The notes beneath the pieces are model-generated. The model was not told the origin of the DNA and did no database searches. It saw nothing but the letters and a program-made list of their open reading frames with translations. Of a stretch of DNA of 64,000 bases, positions 8,024-18,630 are shown piece by piece (the stretch's first letter is position 1; the number at the start of each line of letters is the position of its first letter). The DNA is from Rhizobiales bacterium 2SD. GTDB lineage: Bacteria; Pseudomonadota; Alphaproteobacteria; Rhizobiales; Beijerinckiaceae. Both the position numbers and the translations under genes were made by a program. The stretch is taken from positions 124,001-188,000 of the forward strand of contig SCMY01000010.1 in the NCBI GenBank assembly GCA_005502805.1, in the 5' to 3' direction.

Positions 8024-10867
8024 TCAGAGGCTGCGCTTGATCTCCTCGACGCGGAAGCACTCGATCACGTCGCCAGCGCGCATGTCCTGGTAGTTCTCGA
8101 AGGACATGCCACACTCCTGGCCGGCGACCACTTCCTTGGCGTCGTCCTTGAAGCGCTTGAGCTGGGCGAGCTTGCCCTCGTGGACCACGACGCCGTCGCG
8201 GATCAGGCGGACATTGGCGCCACGCTCGATCGTGCCGTCGGTGACGCGGCAGCCGGCGATCTTGCCGACCTTCGAGACGTTGAAGATCTCGAGGATCTGC
8301 GCGTTGCCGAGCATGGTCTCGCGCAGGGTCGGCGCCAGCAGGCCCGACATCGCGTCCTTCACATCATCCATCAGGTTGTAGATGATGCTGTAGTAACGGA
8401 TCTCGACGCCGGCCCGTTCGGCCGCCTCGCGCGCTTCCTTGTGGGCGCGGACGTTGAAGCCGATCACCACAGCGCCCGAAGCCTGGGCGAGCGTGACATC
8501 GGATTCGGTGATCGCGCCGACGCCTGACGAGAGCACGCGGGCGCGCACTTCGTCGTTGCCGACCTTCTCCAGCGAGCCGACGATGGCTTCCACCGAGCCC
8601 TGCACGTCGCCCTTGACGACGAGCGGGAACTCCTTGCGGCCGGCGCCTTCCTTGAGCTCGCGCATCATCTCGGCCAGCGAGCGACCAGCGCCCGAGCCGG
8701 CGCCGCGGGCGGCGAGACGATCGCGCTTCTGGCGCTCGCGGTAGTCGGTGATCTCGCGGGCCCGCGCCTCGGACTCGACGACCGCGACGCGGTCGCCGGC
8801 TTCCGGCGTGCCGTTGAAGCCGAGCACCTCGACCGGCAGCGACGGCGCCGCTTCCTTGATCTGGGCGCCGGTATCGGAGATCAGCGCCCGGACGCGGCCC
8901 CATTCGGCGCCGGCGACGATGATGTCGCCGGTGCGCAGCGTGCCGCGCTGGACGAGGACGGTCGCGACCGGGCCGCGGCCGCGATCGAGCTTCGCCTCGA
9001 TCACGGTGCCTTCGGCAACGCGGTCGGGGTTGGCCTTGAGGTCGAGCACCTCGGCCTGCAGTGCGATCGCATCGAGCAGCGTGTCGAGCCCCTGGCCGGT
9101 CTTGGCCGAGACCTCGATCTCCAGCGTCTCGCCGCCGAGCGACTCGACCTGGATCTCGTATTGCAGCAGCTCGGAGCGGACACGGTCCGGATTGGCGTCG
9201 GACTTGTCGATCTTGTTGATCGCCACGATCAGCGGCACCTTCGCCGCCTTGGCGTGGTTGATGGCCTCGACCGTCTGCGGCATCACGCCGTCATCGGCCG
9301 CGACCACCAGCACGACGATGTCCGTCACCTTGGCGCCGCGGGCGCGCATCGCCGTGAAGGCGGCGTGGCCGGGCGTGTCGATGAAGGTCACCTTGGCACC
9401 GGCCGGCGTCGTCACCTGATAGGCGCCGATATGCTGGGTGATGCCACCGGCCTCGCCGGAGACGACATGGGTCTTGCGGATCGCGTCGAGCAGCGAGGTC
9501 TTGCCGTGATCGACATGGCCCATGATGGTCACGACCGGCGGCCGCGAGACCAAGGTCTCGTCGGTGTCCGGCGTGTCGAACAGGCCTTCTTCGACGTCGG
9601 ATTCGGCGACGCGCTTGACGGTGTGGCCCATTTCCTCAGCGACGAGCTGGGCCGTGTCGGCGTCGATCACATCGGTGATCTTGTGCATCGCGCCCTGCTT
9701 CATCAGCAGGCGGATGACGTCGACGCCCCGCTCGGTCATGCGGTTGGCGAGTTCCTGGATGGTGATCGTCTCGGGGATGATCACCTCGCGCATCACACGC
9801 TCTTTCTGAGCGTCCGAGGCGCGATGGCCGGTCATGCGTTGCACGCGGCGGCGGAACGAGGCGAGCGAGCGGGTCCGCTCGTCGTCCCCGCCGGTAGCGG
9901 TCGAGAGCGTCAGGCGACCGCGCGGCTTGTCGCCGGCCTTCGGAGTCTTGGGCGCGGGAGCAGGCGCTCCGCGATTGGCGGCGCCGGGCGCTCCGCCGGG
10001 ACGGCGGAAAGCGGGACGCGCGTCACCATCATCGGGACGGCTGCGCGGCGCGCCGGAGGACGGCGCCTGGCGGGTCGGCCGGGCGACGACCGGTTCAGCG
10101 GTCGCGTTCGGATCGGGCCGGGGGCCGCGCGGCGTATCCGGACGCGGCGGACGGAAATCGAGCCGTGGCGGACGGGCGCCGACATCGCGGGACGGCGGGC
10201 GAGGGCCGCCGAAGTCGCGCTGTTCACGCGGCTCGCGCGGGCCGGACGGAGCCGGGCGCGGCGCCTGTCCATAAGTCTGGGACGGGGGAGCCGACGGACG
10301 CTCGGGCTCGCGCACCGGCGCGGGCCGCGGCGGAGCCGCCTCTTCACCCATGCGCTGGCGAGCGGCGCTCTCGGCCCGGCGCTTGTGCTCGTCTTCCTGG
10401 CGGCGGCGATCCTCTTCCTCGCGCTGGCGGGCCTGGGCGGCCTCGCGCTCGGCCCGTTCGCGGGCCTCGCGGGCGGCGCGCTGGCGCGCTTCCTCTTCGG
10501 CGCGGGCCCGGGCCTCGGCCTCGACGGCGCGGGCGTCGGTCAGGGCGCGCTGACGCGCATCCTTCTCGTCGTCGGAGAGCGTGCGCAGCAGCATGCCGCC
10601 GGCTGGCCGATTGGCCTGCGGCGCCGACTGGGGCGCTTGCGGGCGCGGCGGCGTCGGAGCCTGAGGTGGCTGGGGCGCGCGGGCGACCGGCGCCGGAGCG
10701 GGCTCATGGCCGCTGACGCGGCGCTTGACCTCGACGACGACCTGCTTCGAACGCCCATGCGAGAAGCTCTGCCGAACCGTGCTCTGTTCGACAGGGCGCT
10801 TCAGCGACAACGTCTTGGGAGGCGTCACGCTCAAGGTCTTGTCGCCGGGGGTCTTGGTGTCACTCAT
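8024..10867 (-). CDS. infB: Translation initiation factor IF-2
   Basis: A 947-residue GTPase that places initiator fMet-tRNA on the 30S subunit. The first ~370 residues are a low-complexity Ala/Pro/Arg/Glu-rich region, longer than in many phyla but normal for Rhizobiales. An IF2_N module follows ([24 protein letters not shown]), then the G domain with [15 protein letters not shown] (G1), DTPGHAAF (G3) and NKID (G4), and beta-barrel domains to the C-terminus. It overlaps the upstream ylxR stop by 4 bp (ATGA). Assignment is certain. Confidence 0.98.
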   Translation of the reverse strand: MSDTKTPGDKTLSVTPPKTLSLKRPVEQSTVRQSFSHGRSKQVVVEVKRRVSGHEPAPAPVARAPQPPQAPTPPRPQAPQSAPQANRPAGGMLLRTLSDDEKDARQRALTDARAVEAEARARAEEEARQRAAREARERAEREAAQARQREEEDRRRQEDEHKRRAESAARQRMGEEAAPPRPAPVREPERPSAPPSQTYGQAPRPAPSGPREPREQRDFGGPRPPSRDVGARPPRLDFRPPRPDTPRGPRPDPNATAEPVVARPTRQAPSSGAPRSRPDDGDARPAFRRPGGAPGAANRGAPAPAPKTPKAGDKPRGRLTLSTATGGDDERTRSLASFRRRVQRMTGHRASDAQKERVMREVIIPETITIQELANRMTERGVDVIRLLMKQGAMHKITDVIDADTAQLVAEEMGHTVKRVAESDVEEGLFDTPDTDETLVSRPPVVTIMGHVDHGKTSLLDAIRKTHVVSGEAGGITQHIGAYQVTTPAGAKVTFIDTPGHAAFTAMRARGAKVTDIVVLVVAADDGVMPQTVEAINHAKAAKVPLIVAINKIDKSDANPDRVRSELLQYEIQVESLGGETLEIEVSAKTGQGLDTLLDAIALQAEVLDLKANPDRVAEGTVIEAKLDRGRGPVATVLVQRGTLRTGDIIVAGAEWGRVRALISDTGAQIKEAAPSLPVEVLGFNGTPEAGDRVAVVESEARAREITDYRERQKRDRLAARGAGSGAGRSLAEMMRELKEGAGRKEFPLVVKGDVQGSVEAIVGSLEKVGNDEVRARVLSSGVGAITESDVTLAQASGAVVIGFNVRAHKEAREAAERAGVEIRYYSIIYNLMDDVKDAMSGLLAPTLRETMLGNAQILEIFNVSKVGKIAGCRVTDGTIERGANVRLIRDGVVVHEGKLAQLKRFKDDAKEVVAGQECGMSFENYQDMRAGDVIECFRVEEIKRSL

Positions 10868-11553
10868 TCCGCTTTCGGTCCTGCCGGTTCGGTCTTCGTC
10901 TGATCTCGCGCATCGGATTCGACCGGGTCGATAAACGCCGTTTCGCCAGCATCGTTCGTCCGAAAACGGACGAGCCGACGCCAGCGCGCGAGGAAACCCT
11001 CAGTCGCCGGACCCGGAGCAAGGGCTGCATGTATCACATGCTCACGCCCGAGCGCCAGTTCCAGTTCGGCCGCGGCGAAAATCGCCACGACCGGTATCTC
11101 TCTCGGTATCGGCGCCCGCCGCAGCGCCTGGCCGATTTTACGCTTTCCATCCTCGGCGCCGTCGCTGGCGGCGATCACCGCCGCTGCGCGCCCGGCCTCC
11201 GCCAGCGCCTCGACTTTGGCGAAGCCGCTGACGACGAGCCCCGCCTTGTTCGCCATCGCCAGCGCCTGGACCGCGTCCTTGGCCAGCAAAGCGTCGACCT
11301 CGTCCGGAAGCTCCGGCGACACCGAGACCTTCGTCTTCAGCGAGCGCTCGAAAGCGCGCTGCTTCACCGCCTCGCCAACCGCGGCGGCGCTGAGCGAAAC
11401 CCAGACGCCGCGTCCCGGCAGCTTGCGCCTGATGTCCGGCACCAGCACATCGCCTGGGCCGACCACGAAGCGGATCAGGTCGTCCGGAGCCCGGCCCTGG
11501 CGCGTCACCACGCAGGTCCGCTCCGGACCCTCGCGTTCGGCGCGCCGGTTCAT
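10864..11553 (-). CDS. ylxR: YlxR/DUF448 RNA-binding protein
   Basis: A 229-residue nucleic-acid-binding protein. The N-terminal ~90 residues are the YlxR fold (RTCVVTRQG...LIRFVVGP, then GRGVWVSL). The rest resembles the L7Ae-like module found in alphaproteobacterial versions ([22 protein letters not shown]). The family is encoded between nusA and infB across bacteria and has been linked to RNase P and regulation, but its exact role is not settled. Its start is 14 bp after the nusA stop and its end overlaps infB. Confidence 0.9.
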   Translation of the reverse strand: MNRRAEREGPERTCVVTRQGRAPDDLIRFVVGPGDVLVPDIRRKLPGRGVWVSLSAAAVGEAVKQRAFERSLKTKVSVSPELPDEVDALLAKDAVQALAMANKAGLVVSGFAKVEALAEAGRAAAVIAASDGAEDGKRKIGQALRRAPIPREIPVVAIFAAAELELALGREHVIHAALAPGPATEGFLARWRRLVRFRTNDAGETAFIDPVESDARDQTKTEPAGPKAE

Positions 11554-11567
11554 CGCGCTGCTCCGGC

Positions 11568-13163
11568 TCAGGCCTGCGACTCTTCGGCTTCAGCCTCGGC
11601 CTCGGCTTCCGGTTCCGGCGCCTCGACCCAACCGGCCTTGATGCGGGCCGCCATCACGATCGCCTCGGCATCCTGGCGCGACAGGTCGAAGCCGTCGAGA
11701 TAGCCGGAATGGCGGGTGGTCTCGCCATCCTTGCGCTCGGTCCAGCCGACGAGGTCGTCGGTGGCGCAGCCGGCAAGGTCCTCGACGCTCTTCACGTCGT
11801 TCTCGCCGAGCGCGACCATCATCGCGGTGGTGACGCCCTCGACCTCGCGCAGCTCGTCCTCGACGCCCAGCGCCTTGCGCTTGTCGTCGAGCTCGGCCTC
11901 GACCGCAGCGAGATGCTCCTGAGCGCGGCTCTGGATCTCGGCGGCGGTGTCCTCGTCGAAGCCCTCGATCGAGGAGAGCTCGTTCGGCTCGACATAGGCG
12001 ACCTCCTCGACCGAGCGGAAACCTTCCGAGGCGAGCAGCTGGCCGACGGTCTCGTCGACATTAAGCGCGTTCATGAACAGCTCGGTGCGCTGCACGAACT
12101 CCTTCTGGCGGCGCTCCGACTCTTCCTGCTCCGTCAGGATGTCGATGTCCCAGCCGGTCAGCTGCGACGCCAGGCGGACATTCTGGCCGCGGCGGCCGAT
12201 GGCGAGCGAGAGCTGCTCGTCCGGCACCACGACCTCGATCTTGTCGGCTTCCTCGTCGAGCACGACCTTGGCGACTTCCGCCGGCTGCAGCGCGTTGACG
12301 ACGAAGGTCGCGACATCGGGCGACCACGGGATGATGTCGATCTTCTCGCCCTGGAGCTCGCCGACCACGGCCTGCACGCGCGAGCCGCGCATACCGACGC
12401 AGGCGCCGACCGGGTCGATCGAGGAATCGCGCGAGATTACGGCGATCTTGGCGCGCGAGCCCGGATCGCGGGCGACGGCCTTCACCTCGACGATCCCGTC
12501 ATAGATCTCCGGCACTTCCTGGCCGAACAGCTTGGCCATGAACTGCGGATGGGTGCGCGACAGGAAGATCTGCGGGCCACGCGGCTCGCGGCGCACGTCG
12601 TAGACATAGGCGCGGGCGCGGTCGCCGACCTTGAAGGTCTCGCGCGGGATCATCTCGTCGCGGCGGATGATGGCCTCGCCACGGCCGAGATCGACGAAAA
12701 CGTTGCCGTACTCGACGCGCTTGACCGCGCCGTTGACGATCTCGCCGATGCGATCCTTGTACTCGTCGTACTGACGGTCGCGCTCGGCCTCGCGCACCTT
12801 CTGCACGATGACCTGCTTGGCCGACTGGGCGGCGATGCGGCCGAAATCGAAGGGCGGCAGCGGATCGGCGATGACGTCGCCGACCTGGGCGGCCGGGTTG
12901 TGGCGCTTGGCCTCGTCGACGGTGATCTCGACGGCGCCGTTCTCAACGAGGTCGACGACCTGGAGATGGCGCGCCAGCCGCAGTTCGCCCGATTTCGGGT
13001 TGATCTCGGCATGGACGTCGGTCTCGGCGCCGTAGCGCGAGCGCGCCGCCTTGGCGATCGCGTCCTGCATCGCGTCGATCACGATCTGCCGGTCGATCGA
13101 CTTCTCGCGAGCGACAGCGTCGGCGATCTGCAACAGCTCGAGCCGGTTGGCGCTGACGGCCAT
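11568..13163 (-). CDS. nusA: Transcription termination/antitermination factor NusA
   Basis: A 531-residue RNA polymerase-associated factor controlling pausing, termination and antitermination. Visible order: N-terminal domain (~1-130), S1 domain (~135-200, GEIVNGAVKRVEYGNVFVDLGRGEAIIR), two KH domains (GACVGMRGSRVQAVVGELQGEKIDII and AIGRRGQNVRLASQLTGWDIDI), then helix-hairpin-helix C-terminal repeats (VDETVGQLLASEGFRSVEEVA; LREVEGVTTAMMVALGE). The tail is very acidic (repeated EAEAE). It lies 4 bp after rimP. Since NusA modulates hairpin termination, the terminator in the rimP leader may be an autoregulatory target. Confidence 0.97.
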   Translation of the reverse strand: MAVSANRLELLQIADAVAREKSIDRQIVIDAMQDAIAKAARSRYGAETDVHAEINPKSGELRLARHLQVVDLVENGAVEITVDEAKRHNPAAQVGDVIADPLPPFDFGRIAAQSAKQVIVQKVREAERDRQYDEYKDRIGEIVNGAVKRVEYGNVFVDLGRGEAIIRRDEMIPRETFKVGDRARAYVYDVRREPRGPQIFLSRTHPQFMAKLFGQEVPEIYDGIVEVKAVARDPGSRAKIAVISRDSSIDPVGACVGMRGSRVQAVVGELQGEKIDIIPWSPDVATFVVNALQPAEVAKVVLDEEADKIEVVVPDEQLSLAIGRRGQNVRLASQLTGWDIDILTEQEESERRQKEFVQRTELFMNALNVDETVGQLLASEGFRSVEEVAYVEPNELSSIEGFDEDTAAEIQSRAQEHLAAVEAELDDKRKALGVEDELREVEGVTTAMMVALGENDVKSVEDLAGCATDDLVGWTERKDGETTRHSGYLDGFDLSRQDAEAIVMAARIKAGWVEAPEPEAEAEAEAEESQA

Positions 13164-13167
13164 GGCC

Positions 13168-13878
13168 TCACTCCTCTTCCTGTGTGTTCTTCACCGGCCC
13201 CTTGGCGCCCTTGCCCGGCTTGCGGGCCTTGGGGTCACGGGGGCCGAGCGACTTGCCGCGCCCGGGTGCGGGCTGGGCGATCTCGTCGGCGGGCGGCATT
13301 TCCGGCGCGAGGCCGGACTTGCCGCGCCGGAGCGATTCGGTGACCAGCGCGTCGGTCAGCACCAACCGCGCCTCAACGATCAGCCGCATCGGGATCGCGA
13401 CGTCGCGATCCTCGTCGGCCTTGGCGTCGTCGCGGCTCAGCAGGGCGTCGGTTCCGCTGGCGCCCCGCAGGATGCCGCGGAAGCGCTTGCGCCCTGCGAA
13501 GGGCTCGCTGGTCTCGATCTTGGTCAGGTGGCCGGCCCAGCGTTCGAAATCGCTTGGCCTGACCAGCGGCCGGTCGATGCCTGGCGACGACACTTCCAGA
13601 TGATAGGCCGTTTGAACGGGATCGTCGACGTCGAGCGCCGGCGACACCGCCTGGCTCACCGCTTCGCAACCCTCGACGGTCATGGTGCCGTCCGGGAGCT
13701 CAGCCATGATCTGGACGGTGCAGCCGTTCTGGCCGGTGACGCGCACGCGCACCAGCCGGTAGCCGAGATCCATGATCGCCGGTTCGACGATAGCCGCGAC
13801 GCGCGCGGCCACGCCGCCTTCGACGACAATGCGCGCCTCTTGCCGTGCTTCCTGACCCTGGCTGTGCTGCTCGACCAT
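13168..13878 (-). CDS. rimP: Ribosome maturation factor RimP
   Basis: A ~236-residue factor needed for 30S subunit maturation. The N-terminal alpha/beta domain ([22 protein letters not shown]...[18 protein letters not shown]) and the SM-like domain ([14 protein letters not shown], then [11 protein letters not shown]) are clear. The C-terminal ~50 residues are basic and Pro/Lys-rich, a common alphaproteobacterial tail. The ATG at 13878 is preferred; an upstream in-frame ATG at 13938 would add 20 residues and start almost on the leader terminator. First gene of the nusA-infB operon. Confidence 0.95.
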   Translation of the reverse strand: MVEQHSQGQEARQEARIVVEGGVAARVAAIVEPAIMDLGYRLVRVRVTGQNGCTVQIMAELPDGTMTVEGCEAVSQAVSPALDVDDPVQTAYHLEVSSPGIDRPLVRPSDFERWAGHLTKIETSEPFAGRKRFRGILRGASGTDALLSRDDAKADEDRDVAIPMRLIVEARLVLTDALVTESLRRGKSGLAPEMPPADEIAQPAPGRGKSLGPRDPKARKPGKGAKGPVKNTQEEE

Positions 13879-13939
13879 CCGTGTGGCTCGCCCGTCTCCC
13901 GCCGGCTGCAAAAAAAGCTCGTGGGGTGGTTCGGCCAAT

Positions 13940-13969
13940 AAAAAAGAGCGGGCCGGCGGGCCCGCTCTT
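13940..13969 (-). terminator. Intrinsic terminator in the rimP leader (candidate attenuator)
   Basis: On the minus strand an 11-bp perfect stem (13969-13959 with 13954-13944) with a 4-nt GC-rich loop is followed at once by six U residues (A run 13940-13945 on the plus strand). It lies 62 nt upstream of the rimP start and downstream of any plausible promoter, so it must be passed to express the operon. A second GCCGGC at 13974-13979 could pair with the GCCGGC inside the hairpin (13952-13957) and give an alternative fold. Confidence 0.75.
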
Positions 13970-14007
13970 GATCGCCGGCTTACACCGAAACCAGAGCTGT
14001 TGGCCGC

Positions 14008-14036
14008 TATCTAGTCCCGTTTCCGCGATCTTGCAA
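14008..14036 (-). promoter_or_regulatory. Candidate rimP-operon promoter
   Basis: On the minus strand TTGCAA (14036-14031) is followed, after a 17-nt spacer, by TAGATA (14013-14008). Spacing is ideal although the -10 match is only partial. It would give a leader of about 120 nt containing the terminator at 13940-13969. No better candidate is seen in the 14037-14123 interval. Confidence 0.35.
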
Positions 14037-14123
14037 GCCTGTCCTCGATTTCGACGATCCTGCTAACCGGCTGGTCATTCTTCATTGCTAGGACGGGGGA
14101 TGGTTGAGTGGTGAGGTTGCGTG

Positions 14124-15239
14124 ATGAGTCCTGTCGGCGCGTTGCTGCGCGATCTCGAGACGACGATGGCACGCGGCTCGACCGATGAGCGCGCCGTCAT
14201 CCTGTCGCGACTGACCGATCTCTTCCTGGCCACGGCCAATGAGATGGGCGAGGATCAGGTCGGCGTTTTCGACGTGGTGATCGGCCGGCTCGCCCGCGCG
14301 ATCGAGATGCGGGCGCGCATCGAACTGGCCGAGCGGCTGGCACCGGTTGCCAATGCGCCGAGCGGAGTCGTTCGCCAGCTCGCCCTTGATGAAATCGCAG
14401 TCGCGCGGCCGGTCCTCGTCGCTTCGCCGCGACTCAGCGACCATGATCTCGTCGCCATCGCTGCCGCCAAGGGCCGCGATCACATGCTCGCCATCACCGA
14501 GCGCCCCGATCTCGGTGAGCCGGTCACGGATTTCCTGATCCTGCGAGGCGGCCGCGTCGTCACGCATGCCGTCGCCGCCAACCAGACCGCCCGCTTCTCG
14601 CGGCACGGCATGGGCGTCCTGGTCATGCGCGCCGCCCAGGACGATGCCTTGCAGACGACGCTCGGCGGCCGGGCCGACATACCCGCCGATCTCGCCGAAC
14701 AGCTGATGGCCGCCGCCAAGACCTCGGCCCGCCGTCGTCTCGAGGCGACACTGGAGCCATCTCTGGCGGGCGCGGTCGCCAGCGCGGTCGAGCGCGGCGC
14801 CGAGGCTGTTTCGGTTCGAGCGTCGGTCGGCGACGAGCTTGGCCGCTTCGGTTCGGCATTGGCCGACGTCAGGGTCCTCGAGGAAGCGGGCAAGCTCGAC
14901 GAGTCGGTGGTCGCGCAATATGCGGTGTCCGGCGCCGTGGAACATGCGATCTGCGGGGTCGCCACCCTGGCTCGCCTGACCTTGCCGGCCACCGAACAGA
15001 TCATCTTCGGCCCCGATCGCGACGCTGTCCTGCTGGTCGGGCGCGGTATGGGCTGGTCCTGGGAGACGGTCCGGGCGCTGATCGGCCTGCGCAAGGGCGA
15101 CGGCAAATCCGCTCCAGTGCTCGAACGGGCCCGGCAGAGCTTCCGTAATCTGACGCCGACCACGGCGCAGCGCGTGCTCGGCTTCCTCAGGATGCGCGAC
15201 GGCGCGCAGTCAGATAGCTCGGCACCCGTCCGGCCTTGA
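14124..15239 (+). CDS. DUF2336 domain-containing protein
   Basis: A 371-residue protein of the alphaproteobacterial DUF2336 family, function unknown. It is mainly alpha-helical with HEAT-like character (e.g. VFDVVIGRLARAIEMRARIELAERLAPVANAP; ITERPDLGEPVTDFLILRGG). No signal peptide or membrane helix is seen, so it is probably cytoplasmic. The ATG at 14124 overlaps a possible GTG at 14121. It stands alone on the plus strand between two minus-strand operons. Its 3' end overlaps the end of the convergent trmB by 53 bp. Confidence 0.85.
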   Translation: MSPVGALLRDLETTMARGSTDERAVILSRLTDLFLATANEMGEDQVGVFDVVIGRLARAIEMRARIELAERLAPVANAPSGVVRQLALDEIAVARPVLVASPRLSDHDLVAIAAAKGRDHMLAITERPDLGEPVTDFLILRGGRVVTHAVAANQTARFSRHGMGVLVMRAAQDDALQTTLGGRADIPADLAEQLMAAAKTSARRRLEATLEPSLAGAVASAVERGAEAVSVRASVGDELGRFGSALADVRVLEEAGKLDESVVAQYAVSGAVEHAICGVATLARLTLPATEQIIFGPDRDAVLLVGRGMGWSWETVRALIGLRKGDGKSAPVLERARQSFRNLTPTTAQRVLGFLRMRDGAQSDSSAPVRP

Positions 15240-15879
15240 TCGCCTTGGCCTCGTAGCGGGTACGGACCCAGCCGGGATAGGGCTGGCGCCAGTCGTCCGC
15301 GCTCTCGTCGACCCAGTCGAAATCGGGTGAGGCGGCGAGCCGCGCCAGCGTCCAGCCAACATAGTCGTCGATGTCGCTGGCGAAGCGGAAGCGCCCGCCC
15401 GGCCGCAGCACCCTGGCAAGCAGGGACAGCGTTCGTTCCGAGACGAAGCGGCGCTTGCGCTGCCGGCGCTTCGGCCAGGGGTCCGGATAGAGCAGGTCGG
15501 CCGCATCGACGCTTCCCTCGGGCAGCTGCGGTAGCAGCAGTGCGGCATCGCCGTCCCAGAGCCGGATGTTGCGCAACCCCTCCTTCTCGATCACGGCCAG
15601 GAACTTGGCCATGCCGTTGACGAAGGGCTCGACGCCGATGAAGCCGATCTGCGGGCTCTCGCGCATGCGGGCCAGCAGATGCTCACCACCGCCGAAACCG
15701 ATCTCCAGCCTGACCGCTTCGACCGGGCCGGGGAAAAGCGTCTTCAGATCCAGGATCGGTCCTTCGGGCAGGCGAAGCGCCGGCAGGATCTCGGCGATGC
15801 GTTCGGCCTGGCCTTGCCGCAAGCCCTTGCCCTTGCGTCGGCCGAAGAAAGCCCGTTCTGAATCATGCTGGTCTGTCAT
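15187..15879 (-). CDS. trmB: tRNA (guanine-N7-)-methyltransferase TrmB
   Basis: A 230-residue SAM-dependent enzyme that makes m7G46 in tRNA. The SAM site (VRLEIGFGGGEHLLARM), the family signature LLYPDPWPKRRQRKRRFV and the following LLARVLRPGGRFRFASD are all present. It follows metK after an intrinsic terminator, so it may have its own promoter or rely on readthrough. The last 53 bp are shared with the convergent DUF2336 gene. Confidence 0.95.
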   Translation of the reverse strand: MTDQHDSERAFFGRRKGKGLRQGQAERIAEILPALRLPEGPILDLKTLFPGPVEAVRLEIGFGGGEHLLARMRESPQIGFIGVEPFVNGMAKFLAVIEKEGLRNIRLWDGDAALLLPQLPEGSVDAADLLYPDPWPKRRQRKRRFVSERTLSLLARVLRPGGRFRFASDIDDYVGWTLARLAASPDFDWVDESADDWRQPYPGWVRTRYEAKAIKAGRVPSYLTARRRAS

Positions 15880-15904
15880 GAGACGCCCTTACGGCGAACG
15901 GCGG

Positions 15905-15936
15905 AAAAGAAAAAGGCCGGGGGCAACCCCGGCCTT
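15905..15936 (-). terminator. Intrinsic terminator downstream of metK
   Basis: On the minus strand a perfect 10-bp GC-rich stem (arms 15936-15927 and 15922-15913, loop 15923-15926) is followed by a U-rich run (plus-strand A-rich 15905-15914). It lies 24 nt after the metK stop and before trmB. Stem, loop and U tract are all classical. Confidence 0.85.
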
Positions 15937-15959
15937 CGCATCGAGGTTGACGCCAGGGA

Positions 15960-17165
<1,206 letters not shown>

Positions 17166-17278
17166 TGGCGGGGATCCTTCCCAGGCTGCGAAGCGGCGCC
17201 GGCGGATACCTGCGCGCGGAAAAAAGCGCAGCGTCTTTTGCAGCGGAAAGGTTCGCCGTCAAGGCAGGAAATTCGTTT

Positions 17279-17294
17279 GAACGATACTTCGTTC
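17279..17294. promoter_or_regulatory. Palindrome upstream of metK, candidate operator
   Basis: GAACGA (17279-17284), spacer TACT, TCGTTC (17289-17294) form a perfect 6+6 inverted repeat. Further TTCG/CGAA motifs lie on both sides (17272-17305). It sits between the XRE copy B stop and the metK start, about 115-130 nt upstream of metK. It could be bound by one of the nearby XRE repressors; that is inference. Confidence 0.4.
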
Positions 17295-17320
17295 GTCAAG
17301 GCGAACAAAAAATGGAAGTT

Positions 17321-17734
17321 TCAGGCGATTTCGCCGGATTCATCGGCCAAGGCCTCGACAAGATCAATGACACGTCGGCGCACGCGCGGGCTCTTGATAC
17401 GCACGAACGCCTTCGACAGCTGGATGCCTTCGCTGGTGGTGAGGAAGTCGGCGACATAGGCAGTCGCCGCGGTATCCGTGAAACTGCCGGCGACGGCCTC
17501 GCCAGCGGGGGCGCCTTCGAAAAAGAAGGCGACAGGCACGCCCAGCATCTTGGCGATCTGCTGCAGCCGGCTGGCGCTGATTCTATTGGTGCCCTTCTCG
17601 TATTTCTGAACCTGCTGGAAGGTCAGGCCGAGCGCTTCGCCAAGTTTTTCCTGGCTGATGCCCGCCAGCATACGCTGCATTCGGACACGGCTGCCGACAT
17701 GGCGGTCGATCGGATTCGGAAGTTTCTTGAGCAT
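17321..17734 (-). CDS. XRE-family repressor, PhrR/PraR-like, copy B
   Basis: A 137-residue HTH_3 regulator. The helix-turn-helix is at ~15-70 (SQEKLGEALGLTFQQVQKYEKG, then NRISASRLQQI), followed by a helical C-terminal dimerisation part (KAFVRIKSPRVRRRVIDLVEAL). The ATG at 17734 has GAGGTGA 7 nt upstream; longer in-frame starts lack this. It is about four-fifths identical by eye to copy A at 19842-20261, with an identical recognition region. Relatives include PhrR (low-pH induced, beside lnt/actA in Sinorhizobium) and PraR, a repressor of quorum-sensing genes in Rhizobium. It is divergent from luxR across ~146 bp, so luxR is a plausible target. Confidence 0.9.
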   Translation of the reverse strand: MLKKLPNPIDRHVGSRVRMQRMLAGISQEKLGEALGLTFQQVQKYEKGTNRISASRLQQIAKMLGVPVAFFFEGAPAGEAVAGSFTDTAATAYVADFLTTSEGIQLSKAFVRIKSPRVRRRVIDLVEALADESGEIA

Positions 17735-17808
17735 GGGCCGTTCACCTCGCTTCCCACTCAATCTCAGTTCCGGCTTCACGTCTACCATCGGCGCGAGGTG
17801 CATCTGGA

Positions 17809-17827
17809 TTGGTATGCCTTGGTATGC
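17809..17827. promoter_or_regulatory. Tandem 10-bp direct repeat in the luxR/XRE-B divergent region
   Basis: TTGGTATGC occurs at 17809-17817 and again at 17819-17827, a period of exactly 10 bp, i.e. one helical turn. It lies 54-72 nt upstream of the luxR ATG and upstream of the divergent XRE gene. Such phased repeats are typical of cooperative regulator binding. The binding protein is unknown. Confidence 0.45.
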
Positions 17828-17880
17828 GTTGATTCTTTGCCGCTCTGAGCAGAAAATGGGCTGGTCAGGGAAGGCGGGAC

Positions 17881-18612
17881 ATGTCGGGACGGCATTTCAA
17901 CGCGGGACGGGACGCGCTCGACTTTATCGATCGGCTGAGCGTGCTCAGCGATCCGACGACGGTCGTCGCCGCCTTGCGTGACAAGCTCGCAAGCTACGGT
18001 TTCCACGCGTTCCTGATCACGGGACTGCCGGAGATCGGCGACAGGATTGATCCGCTCGTCCTTCTCAATGGCTGGCCGCCGGGCTGGTTCGAGCTCTATC
18101 TGGAGAAATCCTTCTCGGATTGGGATCCGATCGCGGCGCACTGCAAAACGACGATCGATCCGTTCGCCTGGAACGATGTCTATCATGAGGACGAGGCTTC
18201 CAGGCGTCAGCGCGAGGTGATGCATCGGGCTCGCGATTTCAGCATGATCGAGGGCTTCTGCGTCCCGATTCATGGCGAAGCGGGTTTCCAGGCCGTGGTC
18301 ACCATGGCCGGCGACCGGCCGGACCTGTCGCGCCAGGCTCGCTCGGCCATCCACCTGATGTCGATCTATGCCCATGGCAAAGCGGCCGACTGCTTGCGGC
18401 CGGCCCGCCGCGAGCATGTCCTGACCGTCCGCGAGCGCGAAGTCCTGACCTGGTTCGCGATCGGCAAGACGACCGAGGGCGTGGCGGAGCGCCTGGGCGT
18501 TTCGGCCGGCACGGCCGAGGCGCATTTCGAGAATGCCGCCAGGAAGCTCGGCGTCAGGGGCCGCACACGTACGGTGATCGAGGCCTATCGCCGCGGCGAA
18601 ATCAGCATCTGA
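17881..18612 (+). CDS. LuxR-type acyl-homoserine-lactone receptor/regulator
   Basis: A 243-residue quorum-sensing regulator. All six residues conserved in AHL receptors are present with exactly the TraR spacing: W69, Y73, D82, P83, W97 and G125. The C-terminal HTH (~180-238) has the conserved E185, L189 and G195 and the scaffold VAERLGVSAGTAEAHFENAARKLGV. It is therefore expected to bind an acyl-HSL-type ligand. It is followed by the cognate synthase gene 92 bp downstream with a perfect 16-bp palindrome between them. The cassette is on the plus strand, opposite to all its flanking genes. Confidence 0.93.
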   Translation: MSGRHFNAGRDALDFIDRLSVLSDPTTVVAALRDKLASYGFHAFLITGLPEIGDRIDPLVLLNGWPPGWFELYLEKSFSDWDPIAAHCKTTIDPFAWNDVYHEDEASRRQREVMHRARDFSMIEGFCVPIHGEAGFQAVVTMAGDRPDLSRQARSAIHLMSIYAHGKAADCLRPARREHVLTVREREVLTWFAIGKTTEGVAERLGVSAGTAEAHFENAARKLGVRGRTRTVIEAYRRGEISI

Positions 18613-18630
18613 CGCGAATTCGGCCGCATC

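Noticed and set aside
9161-10903. 580-codon open frame opposite infB
   Set aside because: A shadow of the low-complexity and GTPase parts of IF-2; composition is Arg/Gly/Asp-biased and no motif is present.
11709-13343. 544-codon open frame opposite nusA/rimP
   Set aside because: Antisense shadow of nusA; repetitive Asp/Leu/Gly composition and no family features.
17166-17320. Possible SAM-sensing riboswitch before metK
   Set aside because: No SAM-I, SAM-II/V or SAM/SAH core could be traced; only a short palindrome and TTCG repeats are visible.
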